A DNA stretch of 64,000 nt from Phytobacter ursingii (GCA_901456055.1 CABDWT010000004.1:372001-436000), one strand, 5' to 3'. Positions 42,170-54,280 are shown, numbered from the stretch's first letter. Numbers and translations: made by a program. The notes: a model not told the origin generated them from the letters alone.

Positions 42170-42901
42170 CTATGCGTGTTGGTTATCAATTGTTAGGGTA
42201 ATCCGGTTGGCGCGGCAGAAAAGCTCGGAAACATGCACCGGTTTACTGTTCTGATCGAAGGCGATTTTGCTGATGCGAAACAGCGGCTCGCCCAGTTCGC
42301 ACTTAAGCCACTGCACCTGAGAACGGGTGGCAGCGAAAATATCGATCGTTTTTTTGTCGCTCACTATCCGCGTGTCAAAATGCTTCTGGAACAACTGATA
42401 GGTTGATTCTCCCTCGCTGTAATACGCGTCAAATTGCGGATAGCGCGACAGCGGGATCCATGAGCTGTCGATAAAGAGCGGTTCCTTGTCCAGATACATC
42501 ACCCGGCTTAAGTGAAAGACTTCGCTGTTACCCGGAATGTTCAGCTTTTCACAAAACGGCGCCGCAGAGATACGCGCCTGTTCAATCACCTTCTCTTTCG
42601 TCGGCTTACCCTGCGAGACGCCAAAATCGGTAAACCCGCTGACGGTCAGCAACGCGTTTTCTACCTTCTGGCTTTGTACAAAGGTTCCTTTGCCCTGCCA
42701 GCGAATCAGCACGCCGTCCGCTACCAGGTCACTTATCGCTTTACGAATCGTGATTCTGCTTACATTGTACTGGGCGCAAAGTTCACTCTCGGTGGGGATC
42801 TGTTGTCCGGCTTTATAGACGCCCTGAGCAATGTCATCCAGCAGACGCTGGCGAACCGTGGCGTACAGTAGTTGGTGAGAATAGCGGTCCGTAGCTGGCA
42901 T
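42170..42901 (-). CDS. frlR: GntR-family regulator of the frl operon, FrlR
   Basis: HutC-type GntR regulator, probably the repressor of frlABCD, with fructoselysine 6-phosphate as the likely signal. The 243 residues equal the E. coli length, with high similarity. The N-terminal winged helix (QIPTESELCAQYNVSRITIRKAISDLV, about 33-60) is followed by a UTRA effector domain. It is the last gene of the cluster, 96 bp after frlD. Confidence 0.93.
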   Translation of the reverse strand: MPATDRYSHQLLYATVRQRLLDDIAQGVYKAGQQIPTESELCAQYNVSRITIRKAISDLVADGVLIRWQGKGTFVQSQKVENALLTVSGFTDFGVSQGKPTKEKVIEQARISAAPFCEKLNIPGNSEVFHLSRVMYLDKEPLFIDSSWIPLSRYPQFDAYYSEGESTYQLFQKHFDTRIVSDKKTIDIFAATRSQVQWLKCELGEPLFRISKIAFDQNSKPVHVSELFCRANRITLTIDNQHA

Positions 42902-42997
42902 GGCTCAACCCTGAAAAGAATGGAATAGGGGAATTATAGGGTTGTTTATCAGCGAGTAACAGAGCGCTGGCATGATGCGGCTCATGCCAGCACAGTA

Positions 42998-43783
42998 TTA
43001 CCATGCTCCGTGGTATTGAATAGTGCGCGCCGCGCTGAGTGTACCCTGCTCCATAGCCACCGTGAGCGACCAGCCGCAGGCCATTGCGCAGAGGAAACCG
43101 GCAATAAACGAGTCCCCCGCGCCCATGGTATCGATGACATCAACGCAAGCCGCGGCCTGGCGGTAAAACTGCCCGCCATCCCAGGCGATACTGCCATTTT
43201 CACCCAGCGTAACGATTGCGATACCTGCACCGTGCGCGACTATCGCCTGCATACGCTCTCTCAATGTATCGTCCTCCTGCTGCGCCGAGGCAAAGGCAAA
43301 ATCAAGATGCGGCGGCAGGGTTTGCCAGAGTGGGCTGTCCCATTTATCGGCAAAATCAAACGCTGTCAGCTTGCCGGCCGCATGCAATCGGGGAAAGGCG
43401 CTGTCCGCGTGGCCCCAGATAGCGGAGTGAATAATGTCATAGCCATCAAGCCAGGCGAAATCCTGCTCATCCAGGGTAAAATTCGCCATTACCCCTTCGG
43501 TATAGTCACCCAACACCCGGTCATTACCCTTCATCTCCACCTGAGTTTGTGCGGTGACGCCGCATTTGACATGCACATGGCTGGTATCGACGCCCATTCG
43601 GGCCAGATCGTTCAGTAACATCCGACCGTATTCATCCTCGCCAACCCAGGTCACGCAGCCTGGCGCCATGCCATAACGGGTGCTGTAAACCGCCACATTG
43701 ACCGCATTGCCGCCGGAAAAGGCTTTGCTGAGGTGTGGATAGATGTCGACGCAGTTATCGCCGATGGTCGCCAGCCGTTTCAT
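42998..43783 (-). CDS. frlD: Fructoselysine 6-kinase
   Basis: PfkB/ribokinase-family kinase that phosphorylates fructoselysine at C6 after uptake. The 261 residues equal the E. coli length. The N-terminal [15 protein letters not shown] segment and the C-terminal [14 protein letters not shown] signature with the catalytic Asp are present. Its start overlaps the frlC stop by 4 bp (ATGA). Confidence 0.95.
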   Translation of the reverse strand: MKRLATIGDNCVDIYPHLSKAFSGGNAVNVAVYSTRYGMAPGCVTWVGEDEYGRMLLNDLARMGVDTSHVHVKCGVTAQTQVEMKGNDRVLGDYTEGVMANFTLDEQDFAWLDGYDIIHSAIWGHADSAFPRLHAAGKLTAFDFADKWDSPLWQTLPPHLDFAFASAQQEDDTLRERMQAIVAHGAGIAIVTLGENGSIAWDGGQFYRQAAACVDVIDTMGAGDSFIAGFLCAMACGWSLTVAMEQGTLSAARTIQYHGAW

Positions 43784-44610
43784 GCGCTTTCCTCCGGCAG
43801 CAACGCGCGAAAGCGCTCCAGCGCCTGGCGGGCAAACAGCCGCGGCTCGTTCATGTACATTGTTACCAGCTCAATTGTGCAATAACCGCTGTAGCCGCTG
43901 GCGATAACATCGCGCATCAGTTCCCGCAGCGGCATTTTGCCTTCACCGGGGATGAAGTGGCTGTCGCTCGCGCCGTCGCTGTCGACAATATGAAGATGGC
44001 GAAGTTTATCGCCCAGTTTGTTGAAGTAGCTCATCACCGGCTCGCCCTGCACCCAGGGGGCGCAGATATCAATCATGCTGTACAGGCGCGACGACGGGAC
44101 AAGAGAGAAGGCGCGCAGCACATCATTGGCATTGCAGACCACGTTGGATTCATAGGGCGTAAGCGGTTCCAGCACCAGATCCATCTCAATCTCCTGCGCA
44201 TACTCGCACAGCTCATGCAGATTATCGGCCAGGCGCTGCCAGATAACCTCCGGCGGGGTCAGATATCCTGCGTGGGCGGCGGAAATGAGCGTGAATCCGG
44301 CGTTCATCTCTTTGGCCATATCCATGGCCAGTTTAATCATCTCCAGGCTTTCGCGGCGCATCCGCTCATCGCCCAGCATCATATTCCATGGGTAGCCGTT
44401 GGTTTCTGGCGTGTAGCCGATAATGGGCAACTGGTATGTCCGGGCGAGTGCTTTAATTTGCTTAACCCCACCCGCTTTTAAATCGGGGGCGAAAGCGTGG
44501 GGACGTCCACCCCACAGTTCAATACCGTCATAGCCCAGTTCATGGGCATCACGAAATGCCTCTTCAACGGGTAAACGCTGATGTCCGCAGGTAAACATGC
44601 CTGTTTTCAT
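43780..44610 (-). CDS. frlC: Fructoselysine 3-epimerase
   Basis: AP-endonuclease-2-like TIM barrel that interconverts psicoselysine and fructoselysine, widening the substrate range of the pathway. The ATG at 44610, with AAGGAG 10 bp upstream, gives 276 residues as in E. coli; an earlier in-frame start at 44664 would overlap frlB and read through a GC hairpin. Metal-binding motifs are [38 protein letters not shown] and TIELVTMY. Confidence 0.95.
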   Translation of the reverse strand: MKTGMFTCGHQRLPVEEAFRDAHELGYDGIELWGGRPHAFAPDLKAGGVKQIKALARTYQLPIIGYTPETNGYPWNMMLGDERMRRESLEMIKLAMDMAKEMNAGFTLISAAHAGYLTPPEVIWQRLADNLHELCEYAQEIEMDLVLEPLTPYESNVVCNANDVLRAFSLVPSSRLYSMIDICAPWVQGEPVMSYFNKLGDKLRHLHIVDSDGASDSHFIPGEGKMPLRELMRDVIASGYSGYCTIELVTMYMNEPRLFARQALERFRALLPEESA

Positions 44611-44633
44611 TGCTGTGCTCCTTTTAAGGAAAA

Positions 44634-44651
44634 CCGGCCCGGACGGGCCGG
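44634..44651 (-). other. GC hairpin in the frlB-frlC gap
   Basis: Perfect 7-bp stem CCGGCCC / GGGCCGG with a 4-nt loop, in the 50 bp between frlB and frlC. On the operon strand it is followed by TTTTCC, giving it the look of a weak intrinsic terminator or an intra-operon attenuator. Confidence 0.6.
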
Positions 44652-44660
44652 ATAGCGAAA

Positions 44661-45683
44661 TCAATACTCCACAAGGCCGCCGTAATAGCGACGTTCATCC
44701 GGATTGTGATCTTTGTAAATCGACAGGTAATAGCAGAGCCACTCCATCGGCACGAACATCAAAAACGGCGCCAGCCACGGGTGCAGACCCTGGGCAATGT
44801 CGGCGTAATCGATGACGATGACGTTATCCGTACGCGCTTTCACGAAGCGGATGGCGCGCTCGGTCGTGTGGCGGCTTTCGTCATTACCCAGCAGGAACAG
44901 GAAGGGGACGCCAGGCTCCACCACCTCAAGCGGGCCGTGGCGGAATTCCCCGCTCTCAATAACCGAGCCGTGCGTCCAGGTAAACTCCATCAGGGTGACA
45001 ATCCCTTCCTTATAGCCCAGCGGACGCAGCGGACCGGCGGAAACGGTGTAGATCATCGGCCATGAGCTTGCCTGCTCGCCAAGTTGGCGACCTTTCTCTT
45101 CCCAGTTACGCACCAGGTGTCCCAGCGCCTGTGGTAGTTTTTGCAGATCGGTTTTGATTTTGCCGATTTCCGCATGCGGCGCGAGGCGGGTTACCATTTC
45201 CAGTACCACGCTGTAGCAGAGCAGCAGATGGATTTCCCAGATACAGTCGGCCTGGTAGTCCACGACATACTCCACCGGAACGGTGATCGGGCTGTCCGGT
45301 TTTTTCGTGAAGGCGGCAGTGAGTGCGCCGCAGGCACGGCCTAATTCCAGCGCTTTAATCACCTCTTCGGTTTTGCCGTAATCCGATACCCCTATCACCG
45401 CGCAACGGTTGTCCAGGCGGTGCGGGGTGTTATCGCAAAACTCCCAGCCGGAAATGGCGTAAACCTGTAAATCTGAATAACGATCCGCAAGATGCTTCGC
45501 CGTTTGCGCAGCGTTAAGCGGCGATCCGCAGGCGACGAAATAGATCCGGTCAATACCGCGACGCAGCATCTCATCAACAATGGCATGAACGCGGGGAACA
45601 TCCTGTTGAAGAACTTTCTCCACCTCCGACACCATATTTTCGGTAACCAGGAAATCCACGGTGCTTTTATCAATATCCAACAT
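44661..45683 (-). CDS. frlB: Fructoselysine 6-phosphate deglycase
   Basis: SIS-fold enzyme that splits fructoselysine 6-phosphate into glucose 6-phosphate and lysine. The 340 residues equal the E. coli length. Two sugar-isomerase domains are seen ([20 protein letters not shown] and [17 protein letters not shown]). The segment [18 protein letters not shown] carries the catalytic-site residues of this family. A GGAGA ribosome site precedes the ATG; frlA ends 21 bp upstream. Confidence 0.95.
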   Translation of the reverse strand: MLDIDKSTVDFLVTENMVSEVEKVLQQDVPRVHAIVDEMLRRGIDRIYFVACGSPLNAAQTAKHLADRYSDLQVYAISGWEFCDNTPHRLDNRCAVIGVSDYGKTEEVIKALELGRACGALTAAFTKKPDSPITVPVEYVVDYQADCIWEIHLLLCYSVVLEMVTRLAPHAEIGKIKTDLQKLPQALGHLVRNWEEKGRQLGEQASSWPMIYTVSAGPLRPLGYKEGIVTLMEFTWTHGSVIESGEFRHGPLEVVEPGVPFLFLLGNDESRHTTERAIRFVKARTDNVIVIDYADIAQGLHPWLAPFLMFVPMEWLCYYLSIYKDHNPDERRYYGGLVEY

Positions 45684-45704
45684 GTAACGTTTCTCCAGAC
45701 GGGT

Positions 45705-47383
<1,679 letters not shown>

Positions 47384-48748
47384 TTAAAACCACTTAAGTT
47401 TGTCGCGCAGGCCGACGACGCGGCCTACGATGATGAGCGCCGGGCTTTCGACCTGCCGGGCCAGTTCCCCCAGCTCAGCCAGGATGCCGCTAACGACACG
47501 CTGTTTCACAGAGGTGCCGTTTTCTACCAGCGCGACAGGCATATCTGCCTGCATGTTGTGCTCAATCAATTTTTCCTGAATGGTCGCCGCCTGGTTCAGC
47601 CCCATATAGAAGACCAGCGTCTGTTTTTCTGCCGCCAGGTTTGCCCAGTCCAGCTCGCCGCCGGTTTTTAAGTGACCCGTTATCAGACGTACGCTCTGGG
47701 CATAATCCCGGTGGGTTAATGGAATACCGGCGTAAGCAGAACACCCTGAGGCTGCGGTAATGCCGGGTACCACCGAAAAGGGAATTCCCGCGTGGCACAG
47801 GGTTTCCAGCTCTTCGCCGCCGCGTCCGAAGATAAACGGATCGCCCCCTTTCAGGCGCACCACCCGTTTACCCCGTTGCGCTTCCTGCAGCAGGATCTGG
47901 TTAATCTCTTCCTGCGGGACACAGTGATACCCAGCACGCTTGCCAACAAACACGCGGTCGGCATCGCGGCGTACCAGGTTCATGATCTCATCCGAGACCA
48001 GGCGGTCATAGACCACCACATCGGCCTGCTGGATCTGTTGCAGCCCTTTGAGCGTCAACAAACCGGCATCGCCCGGACCTGCCCCGACCAGCACCACTTC
48101 GCCACGATTGTCCAGCGGCTCGGCAAGCATTTGTTCCGTGATCGCTTCCACTGCCGGCGCGTCCTGATTGGCCAGTGACTGAGCAAGACGGTCATTCACA
48201 AACAGCTTTTCCCAGAACCGGCGGCGCTCGGCGACGCTGGCAAAGTGGTCTTTTACCCGACGACGCAGTTTGCCTGCGTAGCTGGCGACATGTCCGAGAT
48301 GCTGCGGAAGAAGCGATTCCAGTTTCTCGCGCAGCAGACGCGCCAGTACCGGGGAGGTACCGCCGGAAGAGACGGCGACCATCAGGGGCGAACGGTCAAT
48401 AATGGACGGCATGATAAAGCTCGCCTGTTTCGGTGCGTCCACCACGTTACAGAAGATACGCCGGGACTCCGCCGCCACGCTAACCTGCTCATTAACCGCT
48501 TCGTTATCTGTCGCTGCTATCACCAGCCAGCACGAGTCGAGCAGGCTTTCGTCGAAACTGCCTTCCACCAGCGTTAGCATCCCTTCGTTCGCCCACACCT
48601 GGAACTGGGGAACGAAGGCGAGTGAGTTAACGGTCAGCCGCGCACCAGCATCCATTAAAAGTCGGGCTTTACGTTCGGCAACATCCCCACCGCCTACCAG
48701 CAGGCAAGCGCGATCGCGTAATTGACAAAAAATGGGTAAATGGTCCAC
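47384..48748 (-). CDS. cysG: Siroheme synthase CysG
   Basis: Trifunctional enzyme that makes siroheme from uroporphyrinogen III, needed by NirB and sulfite reductase. It has 454 residues (E. coli 457). The N-terminal CysGB part (1-about 210) has the NAD motif [15 protein letters not shown], and covers precorrin-2 oxidation and iron insertion. The C-terminal CysGA SUMT part starts at [18 protein letters not shown], with [16 protein letters not shown] and [20 protein letters not shown]. It is the last gene of nirBDC-cysG, 74 bp after nirC. Confidence 0.98.
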   Translation of the reverse strand: MDHLPIFCQLRDRACLLVGGGDVAERKARLLMDAGARLTVNSLAFVPQFQVWANEGMLTLVEGSFDESLLDSCWLVIAATDNEAVNEQVSVAAESRRIFCNVVDAPKQASFIMPSIIDRSPLMVAVSSGGTSPVLARLLREKLESLLPQHLGHVASYAGKLRRRVKDHFASVAERRRFWEKLFVNDRLAQSLANQDAPAVEAITEQMLAEPLDNRGEVVLVGAGPGDAGLLTLKGLQQIQQADVVVYDRLVSDEIMNLVRRDADRVFVGKRAGYHCVPQEEINQILLQEAQRGKRVVRLKGGDPFIFGRGGEELETLCHAGIPFSVVPGITAASGCSAYAGIPLTHRDYAQSVRLITGHLKTGGELDWANLAAEKQTLVFYMGLNQAATIQEKLIEHNMQADMPVALVENGTSVKQRVVSGILAELGELARQVESPALIIVGRVVGLRDKLKWF

Positions 48749-48822
48749 GACATCACCTCAAATACACGCCATTCTTCGGGCCGCAGGTGCGTTGTCTGTA
48801 ACCCGAAGTGTGCGTGTCTGTA

Positions 48823-49632
48823 TTAATTAGTTGTAATTGGTTGGCTCTTCGCTGTCTGGGTTGCAGACGGGCGCTCCGCTTTCGGCGTAGCATACCAGTA
48901 ACCCAGACCCATAAACACGGCACCGGAGAAAGTATTGCCCAGGGTTACCCACAACAGGTTATGGCCAATCCCGGAGAGGGTATACGCGTCGCTGTGGTGA
49001 CCAAACCATGAGAGGGCAAACAGCGTCATATTGGCGACAGAGTGCTCGTAGCCAGAGGCGATAAAAGCCAACAGACACCACCAGATGGCGAGGAATTTCG
49101 CGGCGCCTTCGGTACGAATTGCCATCCAGATTGCCAGACAAACCAACCAGTTACATAAAGCGCCTTTAAAGAACAGTACCCCAGCCGGTGCGTGGGTTTT
49201 GGCCAGCGCAACGGTATGCACGAGGCTGGTATCCAGCGGCAGTAAACTACCACCACCCCAGTTATACAGCAGCGCAACCAATACCGACCCTAACAGATTA
49301 CCCAGCCAGGTTTGCGGCAGAATCGTCCACATCTGGCCCTGGGTGATGGTGCCGGCTTTCACACCGAGAGTCAGGAACATGGTATGGCCGGTAAAGAGTT
49401 CAGAGCCGGCAATAATGACCAGGGTTAATGCGATACCGAACGTTGCGCCCATCACCAGCGGACGCACGGATGGGTCAAGTAAGTTACCGAGGGTGAAAAT
49501 CAAAATAATCCCTAAGCCGACATAAGCGCCTGCCATGGCAGAGCTAATCCAGAACCCTACAGGATTATTGGTCGAGAGGCGTGAAATGCGCGCAGCGTTA
49601 GCCGCACACTTATTAATCGTGTCTGTAAACAT
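48823..49632 (-). CDS. nirC: Nitrite transporter NirC
   Basis: Formate-nitrite transporter family channel of the inner membrane, moving nitrite in either direction. It has 269 residues (E. coli 268) with six transmembrane segments. FNT signatures include the SELFTGHTMFL-type loop (GSELFTGHTMFLTLG) and SGYEHSVANMTLF. It is 245 bp downstream of nirD; that gap holds a hairpin. Confidence 0.97.
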   Translation of the reverse strand: MFTDTINKCAANAARISRLSTNNPVGFWISSAMAGAYVGLGIILIFTLGNLLDPSVRPLVMGATFGIALTLVIIAGSELFTGHTMFLTLGVKAGTITQGQMWTILPQTWLGNLLGSVLVALLYNWGGGSLLPLDTSLVHTVALAKTHAPAGVLFFKGALCNWLVCLAIWMAIRTEGAAKFLAIWWCLLAFIASGYEHSVANMTLFALSWFGHHSDAYTLSGIGHNLLWVTLGNTFSGAVFMGLGYWYATPKAERPSATQTAKSQPITTN

Positions 49633-49694
49633 AGTGTTGATTACCCTTTAACACGTCATCCTTTGCGCTGCCTCTTTGTTGGCTGCCTTCACCC

Positions 49695-49726
49695 CCCCAG
49701 TCACATAGTTCACTATGCTCCTGGGG
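49695..49726. other. Hairpin in the nirD-nirC gap
   Basis: CCCCAG-TCA-CATAG pairs with CTATG-CTC-CTGGGG around TTCA: two perfect stem parts flank a 3-nt mismatch. No U-run follows on either strand. Similar sequence is familiar to me from other enterobacterial intergenic regions, so it may be a dispersed repeat. Confidence 0.5.
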
Positions 49727-49877
49727 AATTGTTCAGTTGCCGCCGCGACGCAGCACAAATGATGTTGTGTAAATAATGAAAAGTTAAAATTAAAAACAAA
49801 TAAAAATTACGAGTTCAATAAGCAACTACGGTATGGGTGAATCCCATGAATGGGGGCATTGCACCCCCACTGGAAAA

Positions 49878-50204
49878 TTACGCTTTAAGTTGCACGACGC
49901 CATCTTTAACACGCGCGTCGAAGTGGGCCACAGAACGGCTTTCGTCTTCCATACATAGTCCGTCACGCAGGCGGAAGCGCTGTTTTTTCAACGGGCTGGC
50001 GACCCACAGCTCTCCATTGTGCTCGGCAATCAGGCCGCGTGACAGAACGCTTGCTTCAAAGAACGGGTCGATATTGCTGATCGCGAAAACCTGTTCATCG
50101 TGACGCGGGCGGAAAATGGCCACCTGTTTGCCATTCAGCAGTGCGCATACCCCGGTTGCCGGGACGATGTCATCGATTTTGCAGATAGTGTTCCAGTGGC
50201 TCAT
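49878..50204 (-). CDS. nirD: Nitrite reductase (NADH) small subunit
   Basis: Rieske-like small subunit of the cytoplasmic NADH-nitrite reductase, 108 residues as in E. coli. It has the NirD Rieske fold but lacks the usual two CxH/CxxH iron-ligand pairs, which is normal for the enterobacterial protein. Its start overlaps the nirB stop by 4 bp (ATGA). Confidence 0.97.
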   Translation of the reverse strand: MSHWNTICKIDDIVPATGVCALLNGKQVAIFRPRHDEQVFAISNIDPFFEASVLSRGLIAEHNGELWVASPLKKQRFRLRDGLCMEDESRSVAHFDARVKDGVVQLKA

Positions 50205-52744
50205 ACGGTTTCCTCCACCATTTTGACCGGGATGCGTTCATATGGCGTTGCCGGACGGTGTTGCTCGCGTTCTGGCACAACCTGAACGTTCGGGTCGCGC
50301 TTGTCGCTATTGATAAAGTGTCTGAAGCGTACCTGCGCCTGCGGGTTGTTGACGGTCTCGGTCCATTCGCAAATAACGGCGTCGCGCAGACGCGCCATTT
50401 CGGCTTCAAGCTGGTCGTTCAGGCCCAGTTTGTTATCGATGATGACGCTCTTGAGGTAATCGATGCCGCCTTCCAGATTATCCAGCCAGGAGGCCGTGCG
50501 GGTCAGTTTGTCGGCCGTACGGATATAGAACATCATGAAACGGTCGAGGTACTGGAGCAGGGTTTCACGGTCGAGATCCGCCGCCAGCAAATCCGCATGA
50601 CGCGGTTTCATTCCGCCGTTACCGCAAACATACAAGTTCCAGCCTTTTTCGGTGGCGATAATGCCCACGTCTTTACCCTGCGCTTCGGCACATTCACGGG
50701 TACAGCCGGAAACCCCAAACTTCATTTTGTGCGGAGTACGGATGCCTTTGTAGCGGTTTTCCAGCTCAACGCCGAAGCCCACGCTGTCGCCCACGCCGTA
50801 GCGGCACCAGGTGGAACCGACGCAGGTTTTTGCCATCCGCAACGCTTTGGCATACGCGTGACCGGTTTCGAAACCCGCGTCAATCAGTTGACGCCAGATT
50901 TCCGGTAAGTCGTCTTTCTGCGCGCCAAACAGGCCAATACGCTGGGAGCCGGTGATTTTGGTATAGAGATTAAATTCGCGGGCGATACGGCCCACTTCCA
51001 TCAGCCCTTCCGGGGTGATTTCGCCACCTGCTGAGCGCGGGATAACGGAGTAGGTGCCATCTTTCTGAATGTTCGCCAGGAAGTTGTCGTTGGTATCCTG
51101 CAGTGGCGTGTGCTGCGGCTTGAGCACATATTCATTCCAGCAGGAGGCCAGCAGAGAGCCGACGGTCGGTTTACACACTTCGCAGCCGTAACCCTGGCCG
51201 TGTTTCTGCAGCAGCTCGTCGAAGGATTTGATGCCTTCCACGCGGATCAGGTGGTACAGCTCCTGGCGAGAGTAAGCGAAGTGCTCGCACAGGTTGTTGT
51301 TCACTTCGATACCCTGTTTCGCCAGTTCGGCGTTCAGTACCTGAGTGACCAGCGGAATACAGCCGCCGCAGCCGGTACCGGCTTTGGTTTCCGCTTTCAG
51401 CGCGGCAACGGTGTGACAACCCTTGTTGATGGCAGAGATGAGCATGCCTTTGGTGACATCGAAGCAGGAGCAGATTTGCGCGCTGTCCGGGAATTTATCC
51501 ACGCCGATAGACGGTTTGCCGCTGCTGGCATGCGCCGGCAGGATCAAGGCATCCGGGTTTTCCGGCAATTCAATCGCGTTCAGGACCAGTTGCAGCAGGT
51601 TGCCGAAATCGCTGGTGTCGCCCACCAGTACCGCGCCGAGCAGGGTTTTGTTGTCAGGACTGACGATAAGGCGTTTGTAGACTTCTTTGCTTTCGTCGAG
51701 GTAAACGTAGCTGCGTGCGCCTGGTGTACGGCCATGCGCATCGCCGATACCGCCAACGTCTACGCCCAGCAGTTTTAGCTTGGCGCTCATATCCGCGCCG
51801 GCAAAGGCGTTAGCATTGCCGAGGATATGGTCCACGGCGACCTGCGCCATTTTGTAGCCCGGTGCGACCAGACCGTAGACGTGGCTATTCCAGTTGGCGC
51901 ATTCACCAATCGCATAGATATCCGGGTCAGAGGTCTGGCAGGCGTCGTTAATCACGATCCCGCCGCGCTGGCCTACCTCCAGCCCACATTGCGTCGCCAG
52001 TTTGTCGCGTGGGCGAATACCGGTTGAGAAGACGATAAAGTCGACTTCAAGATCGGTACCATCGGCAAAGCGCATGGTTTTACGCGCGCTGAGGCCCTCC
52101 TGGACGATCTCTTTGGTGTTTTTGCTGGTGTGTACACGCACGCCCATGCTTTCGATTTTGCGTTTAAGCTGTTCACCGCCCATCTGATCGAGCTGTTCAG
52201 CCATCAGCATGGGGGCAAATTCAATAACGTGCGTTTCAACGCCGAGGTTTTTCAGGGCGCCGGCGGCTTCCAGACCGAGCAGGCCCCCGCCGACCACAGC
52301 ACCCCGTTTGCTGCGGCGGGCGCAGGATTCGATGGCATTAAGGTCTTCAATAGTGCGGTAAACAAAGCAATCCTGGGTTTCGGAGCCTTTAATGGGCGGG
52401 ATCCACGGATAAGAGCCTGTCGCCATGATCAGTTTGTCATAATAGACAGTACGACCAGCGCTGGAGTGGATCACTTTCTCCTGACGGTTGATGGTTATTG
52501 CGCGTTCGCCAACGAGAACGTTAACGGCATGCTTTTCGTAGTAACCTTCACGTACCAGCGACAGTTCTTCCGCAGTATGATGCGAGAAGTAGGAAGACAG
52601 GTGAACGCGATCGTAGGCTTTACGGGGTTCTTCACAAAAAACGGTAATATCGAACTGGCTGGCATCTGCTTTATCAAGGAGATCCTCAATAAAACGGTGG
52701 CCGACCATGCCGTTACCGATTATAGCGAGTTTGACTTTGCTCAT
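50201..52744 (-). CDS. nirB: Nitrite reductase (NADH) large subunit
   Basis: Reduces nitrite to ammonium in the cytoplasm using NADH. The 847 residues equal the E. coli length. In order it has FAD/NAD-binding folds (IIGNGMVGHRFIEDL at 8-22; VVGGGLLGLEAAGAL near 150), a BFD-like [2Fe-2S] cysteine region (ICSCFDVTKG, GTGCGGCIPLV), then the siroheme domain with CVGSTWCRYG and CTRECAEAQGKD cysteines for the [4Fe-4S]-siroheme centre. An FNR site and a NarL/NarP site lie upstream at E. coli-like spacing. Confidence 0.98.
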   Translation of the reverse strand: MSKVKLAIIGNGMVGHRFIEDLLDKADASQFDITVFCEEPRKAYDRVHLSSYFSHHTAEELSLVREGYYEKHAVNVLVGERAITINRQEKVIHSSAGRTVYYDKLIMATGSYPWIPPIKGSETQDCFVYRTIEDLNAIESCARRSKRGAVVGGGLLGLEAAGALKNLGVETHVIEFAPMLMAEQLDQMGGEQLKRKIESMGVRVHTSKNTKEIVQEGLSARKTMRFADGTDLEVDFIVFSTGIRPRDKLATQCGLEVGQRGGIVINDACQTSDPDIYAIGECANWNSHVYGLVAPGYKMAQVAVDHILGNANAFAGADMSAKLKLLGVDVGGIGDAHGRTPGARSYVYLDESKEVYKRLIVSPDNKTLLGAVLVGDTSDFGNLLQLVLNAIELPENPDALILPAHASSGKPSIGVDKFPDSAQICSCFDVTKGMLISAINKGCHTVAALKAETKAGTGCGGCIPLVTQVLNAELAKQGIEVNNNLCEHFAYSRQELYHLIRVEGIKSFDELLQKHGQGYGCEVCKPTVGSLLASCWNEYVLKPQHTPLQDTNDNFLANIQKDGTYSVIPRSAGGEITPEGLMEVGRIAREFNLYTKITGSQRIGLFGAQKDDLPEIWRQLIDAGFETGHAYAKALRMAKTCVGSTWCRYGVGDSVGFGVELENRYKGIRTPHKMKFGVSGCTRECAEAQGKDVGIIATEKGWNLYVCGNGGMKPRHADLLAADLDRETLLQYLDRFMMFYIRTADKLTRTASWLDNLEGGIDYLKSVIIDNKLGLNDQLEAEMARLRDAVICEWTETVNNPQAQVRFRHFINSDKRDPNVQVVPEREQHRPATPYERIPVKMVEETV

Positions 52745-52802
52745 TTTTGCCTCGATTTCTTTTCTATTACTGCCTACCTTAACGATTCAGCCCTGGCACT
52801 TA

Positions 52803-52816
52803 TTGATGCAGGTCAA
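52803..52816 (-). promoter_or_regulatory. FNR site of the nirB promoter
   Basis: On the promoter strand TTGAC-CTGC-ATCAA matches TTGAT-N4-ATCAA at 9 of 10 positions. Its centre is 28 bp from the NarL site centre, the same spacing as the -41.5 and -69.5 sites in E. coli, which places the start of transcription near 52768. Confidence 0.8.
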
Positions 52817-52829
52817 ATACATCTTCGCC

Positions 52830-52845
52830 TACCACTTAATGAGTA
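52830..52845 (-). promoter_or_regulatory. NarL/NarP 7-2-7 site of the nirB promoter
   Basis: On the promoter strand TACTCAT-TA-AGTGGTA is an inverted pair of heptamers with 2-bp spacing. The first matches the NarL consensus TACYYMT fully. It lies just upstream of the FNR site, as in E. coli. Confidence 0.75.
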
Positions 52846-52984
52846 GATAATTGATTTTGATGGATTTTTATAAGTCGCGGATCTGTCAGGCTTTTCAGAA
52901 TTGCGGAAATTGTGTACAAAAAAAGACGTCAATTTAAGGCAATTGCCTGAAACAACGTTTCAGTGATAACCAGGGGGTAGAAGC

Positions 52985-54280
52985 ATGACGGCAACACCAC
53001 TTTGGCTGGTTCAGAACGTTCATTTACCTGGGCGAAAAGGGCTATGGCAAATCGCGATTGAGAAGGGCCACTTCGGTGATATCACCCCGATGAGCGCTCC
53101 GCAGCATGAAAGTTACGAAGTCTTAAATGCCAGGGGCGGGCTGGCGCTGCCCCCCTTTATCGAACCACATATTCACCTTGATACCACTCAGACCGCAGGC
53201 GAGCCCAACTGGAATCAGTCGGGCACACTGTTTGAGGGCATTGAGCGTTGGGCGGAACGTAAAGCGTTACTCAGCCATGATGATGTGAAAACGCGTGCCT
53301 GGCAGACGCTAAAATGGCAAATGGCAAATGGTATCCAGCATGTACGAACTCATGTTGATGTCTCCGACCCGACGCTGACGGCATTAAAAGCCATGCTGGA
53401 AGTGAAGCAGGAAGTTGCCCCCTGGATAGACCTGCAAATTGTTGCCTTCCCGCAAGAGGGGATTATGTCTTATCCCAACGGTGCTGCCTTGCTGGAAGAG
53501 GCCTTACAGCTAGGCGCGGATGTGGTAGGGGCGATTCCCCATTTTGAATTTACCCGCGAGTACGGGGTGGAATCGCTGCATATCGCCTTTGAGCTGGCAA
53601 AGAAATATGACCGGCCGCTGGACATTCACTGTGACGAGATCGACGACGAACAGTCAAGGTTTGTCGAAACGGTTGCCGCGCTGGCGTTGAAAATGGAGAT
53701 GGGTGCGCGCGTTACCGCCAGCCATACCACGGCGATGCACTCCTATAACGGCGCCTATACGTCCCGCCTTTTCCGCTTACTGAAACTTTCCGGCATCAAC
53801 TTTGTTGCTAATCCGCTGGTGAATATCCATCTGCAGGGACGTTTTGATGATTATCCGAAGCGGCGCGGAATTACTCGCGTGAAAGAGATGCTGGCCGCCG
53901 GGATTAACGTTTGTTTCGGCCATGATGATGTCTTTGATCCCTGGTATCCGCTTGGCACGGGCAATATGTTGCAGGTGCTGCATATGGGCCTGCATGTTTG
54001 CCAGCTGATGGGGTATCAACAAATTGACGATGGCCTGCGACTTATTACCGACAATAGCGCCAGAACCTTTGGTCTTAAGGACTACGGTATTGTGACAGGC
54101 AATCCGGCGAATATGATCATTTTGCCGGTTGAGAGCGGTTTTGACGCGGTGCGATGCCAGTCCCCGGTGCGATGGTCCATTCGCCAGGGGCGAGTGATTG
54201 CCACCACGCAACCGGCGCAAAGCTGGATTCAAACGGACAGCGGGGGTGAAGAAGTGGCGTTTTATCGCAAGAGTGAGTGA
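52985..54280 (+). CDS. codA: Cytosine deaminase
   Basis: Amidohydrolase that turns cytosine into uracil and ammonia (pyrimidine salvage). The 431 residues align closely with the E. coli CodA sequence as I remember it (427). Metal and active-site residues are all visible: HIHLDTTQ (metal His pair), HCDEIDDEQ (metal His, catalytic Glu), [11 protein letters not shown] (His) and [11 protein letters not shown] (metal Asp). A GGGG ribosome site is 7 bp upstream. It is divergent from nirB and sits where tsgA is in K-12. No codB permease is next to it, so cytosine import must come from elsewhere or the substrate may differ. Confidence 0.92.
   Translation: MTATPLWLVQNVHLPGRKGLWQIAIEKGHFGDITPMSAPQHESYEVLNARGGLALPPFIEPHIHLDTTQTAGEPNWNQSGTLFEGIERWAERKALLSHDDVKTRAWQTLKWQMANGIQHVRTHVDVSDPTLTALKAMLEVKQEVAPWIDLQIVAFPQEGIMSYPNGAALLEEALQLGADVVGAIPHFEFTREYGVESLHIAFELAKKYDRPLDIHCDEIDDEQSRFVETVAALALKMEMGARVTASHTTAMHSYNGAYTSRLFRLLKLSGINFVANPLVNIHLQGRFDDYPKRRGITRVKEMLAAGINVCFGHDDVFDPWYPLGTGNMLQVLHMGLHVCQLMGYQQIDDGLRLITDNSARTFGLKDYGIVTGNPANMIILPVESGFDAVRCQSPVRWSIRQGRVIATTQPAQSWIQTDSGGEEVAFYRKSE

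Noticed and set aside
44611-44664. Longer start of frlC overlapping frlB
   Set aside because: It would translate a GC hairpin, and a clear AAGGAG precedes the ATG at 44610.
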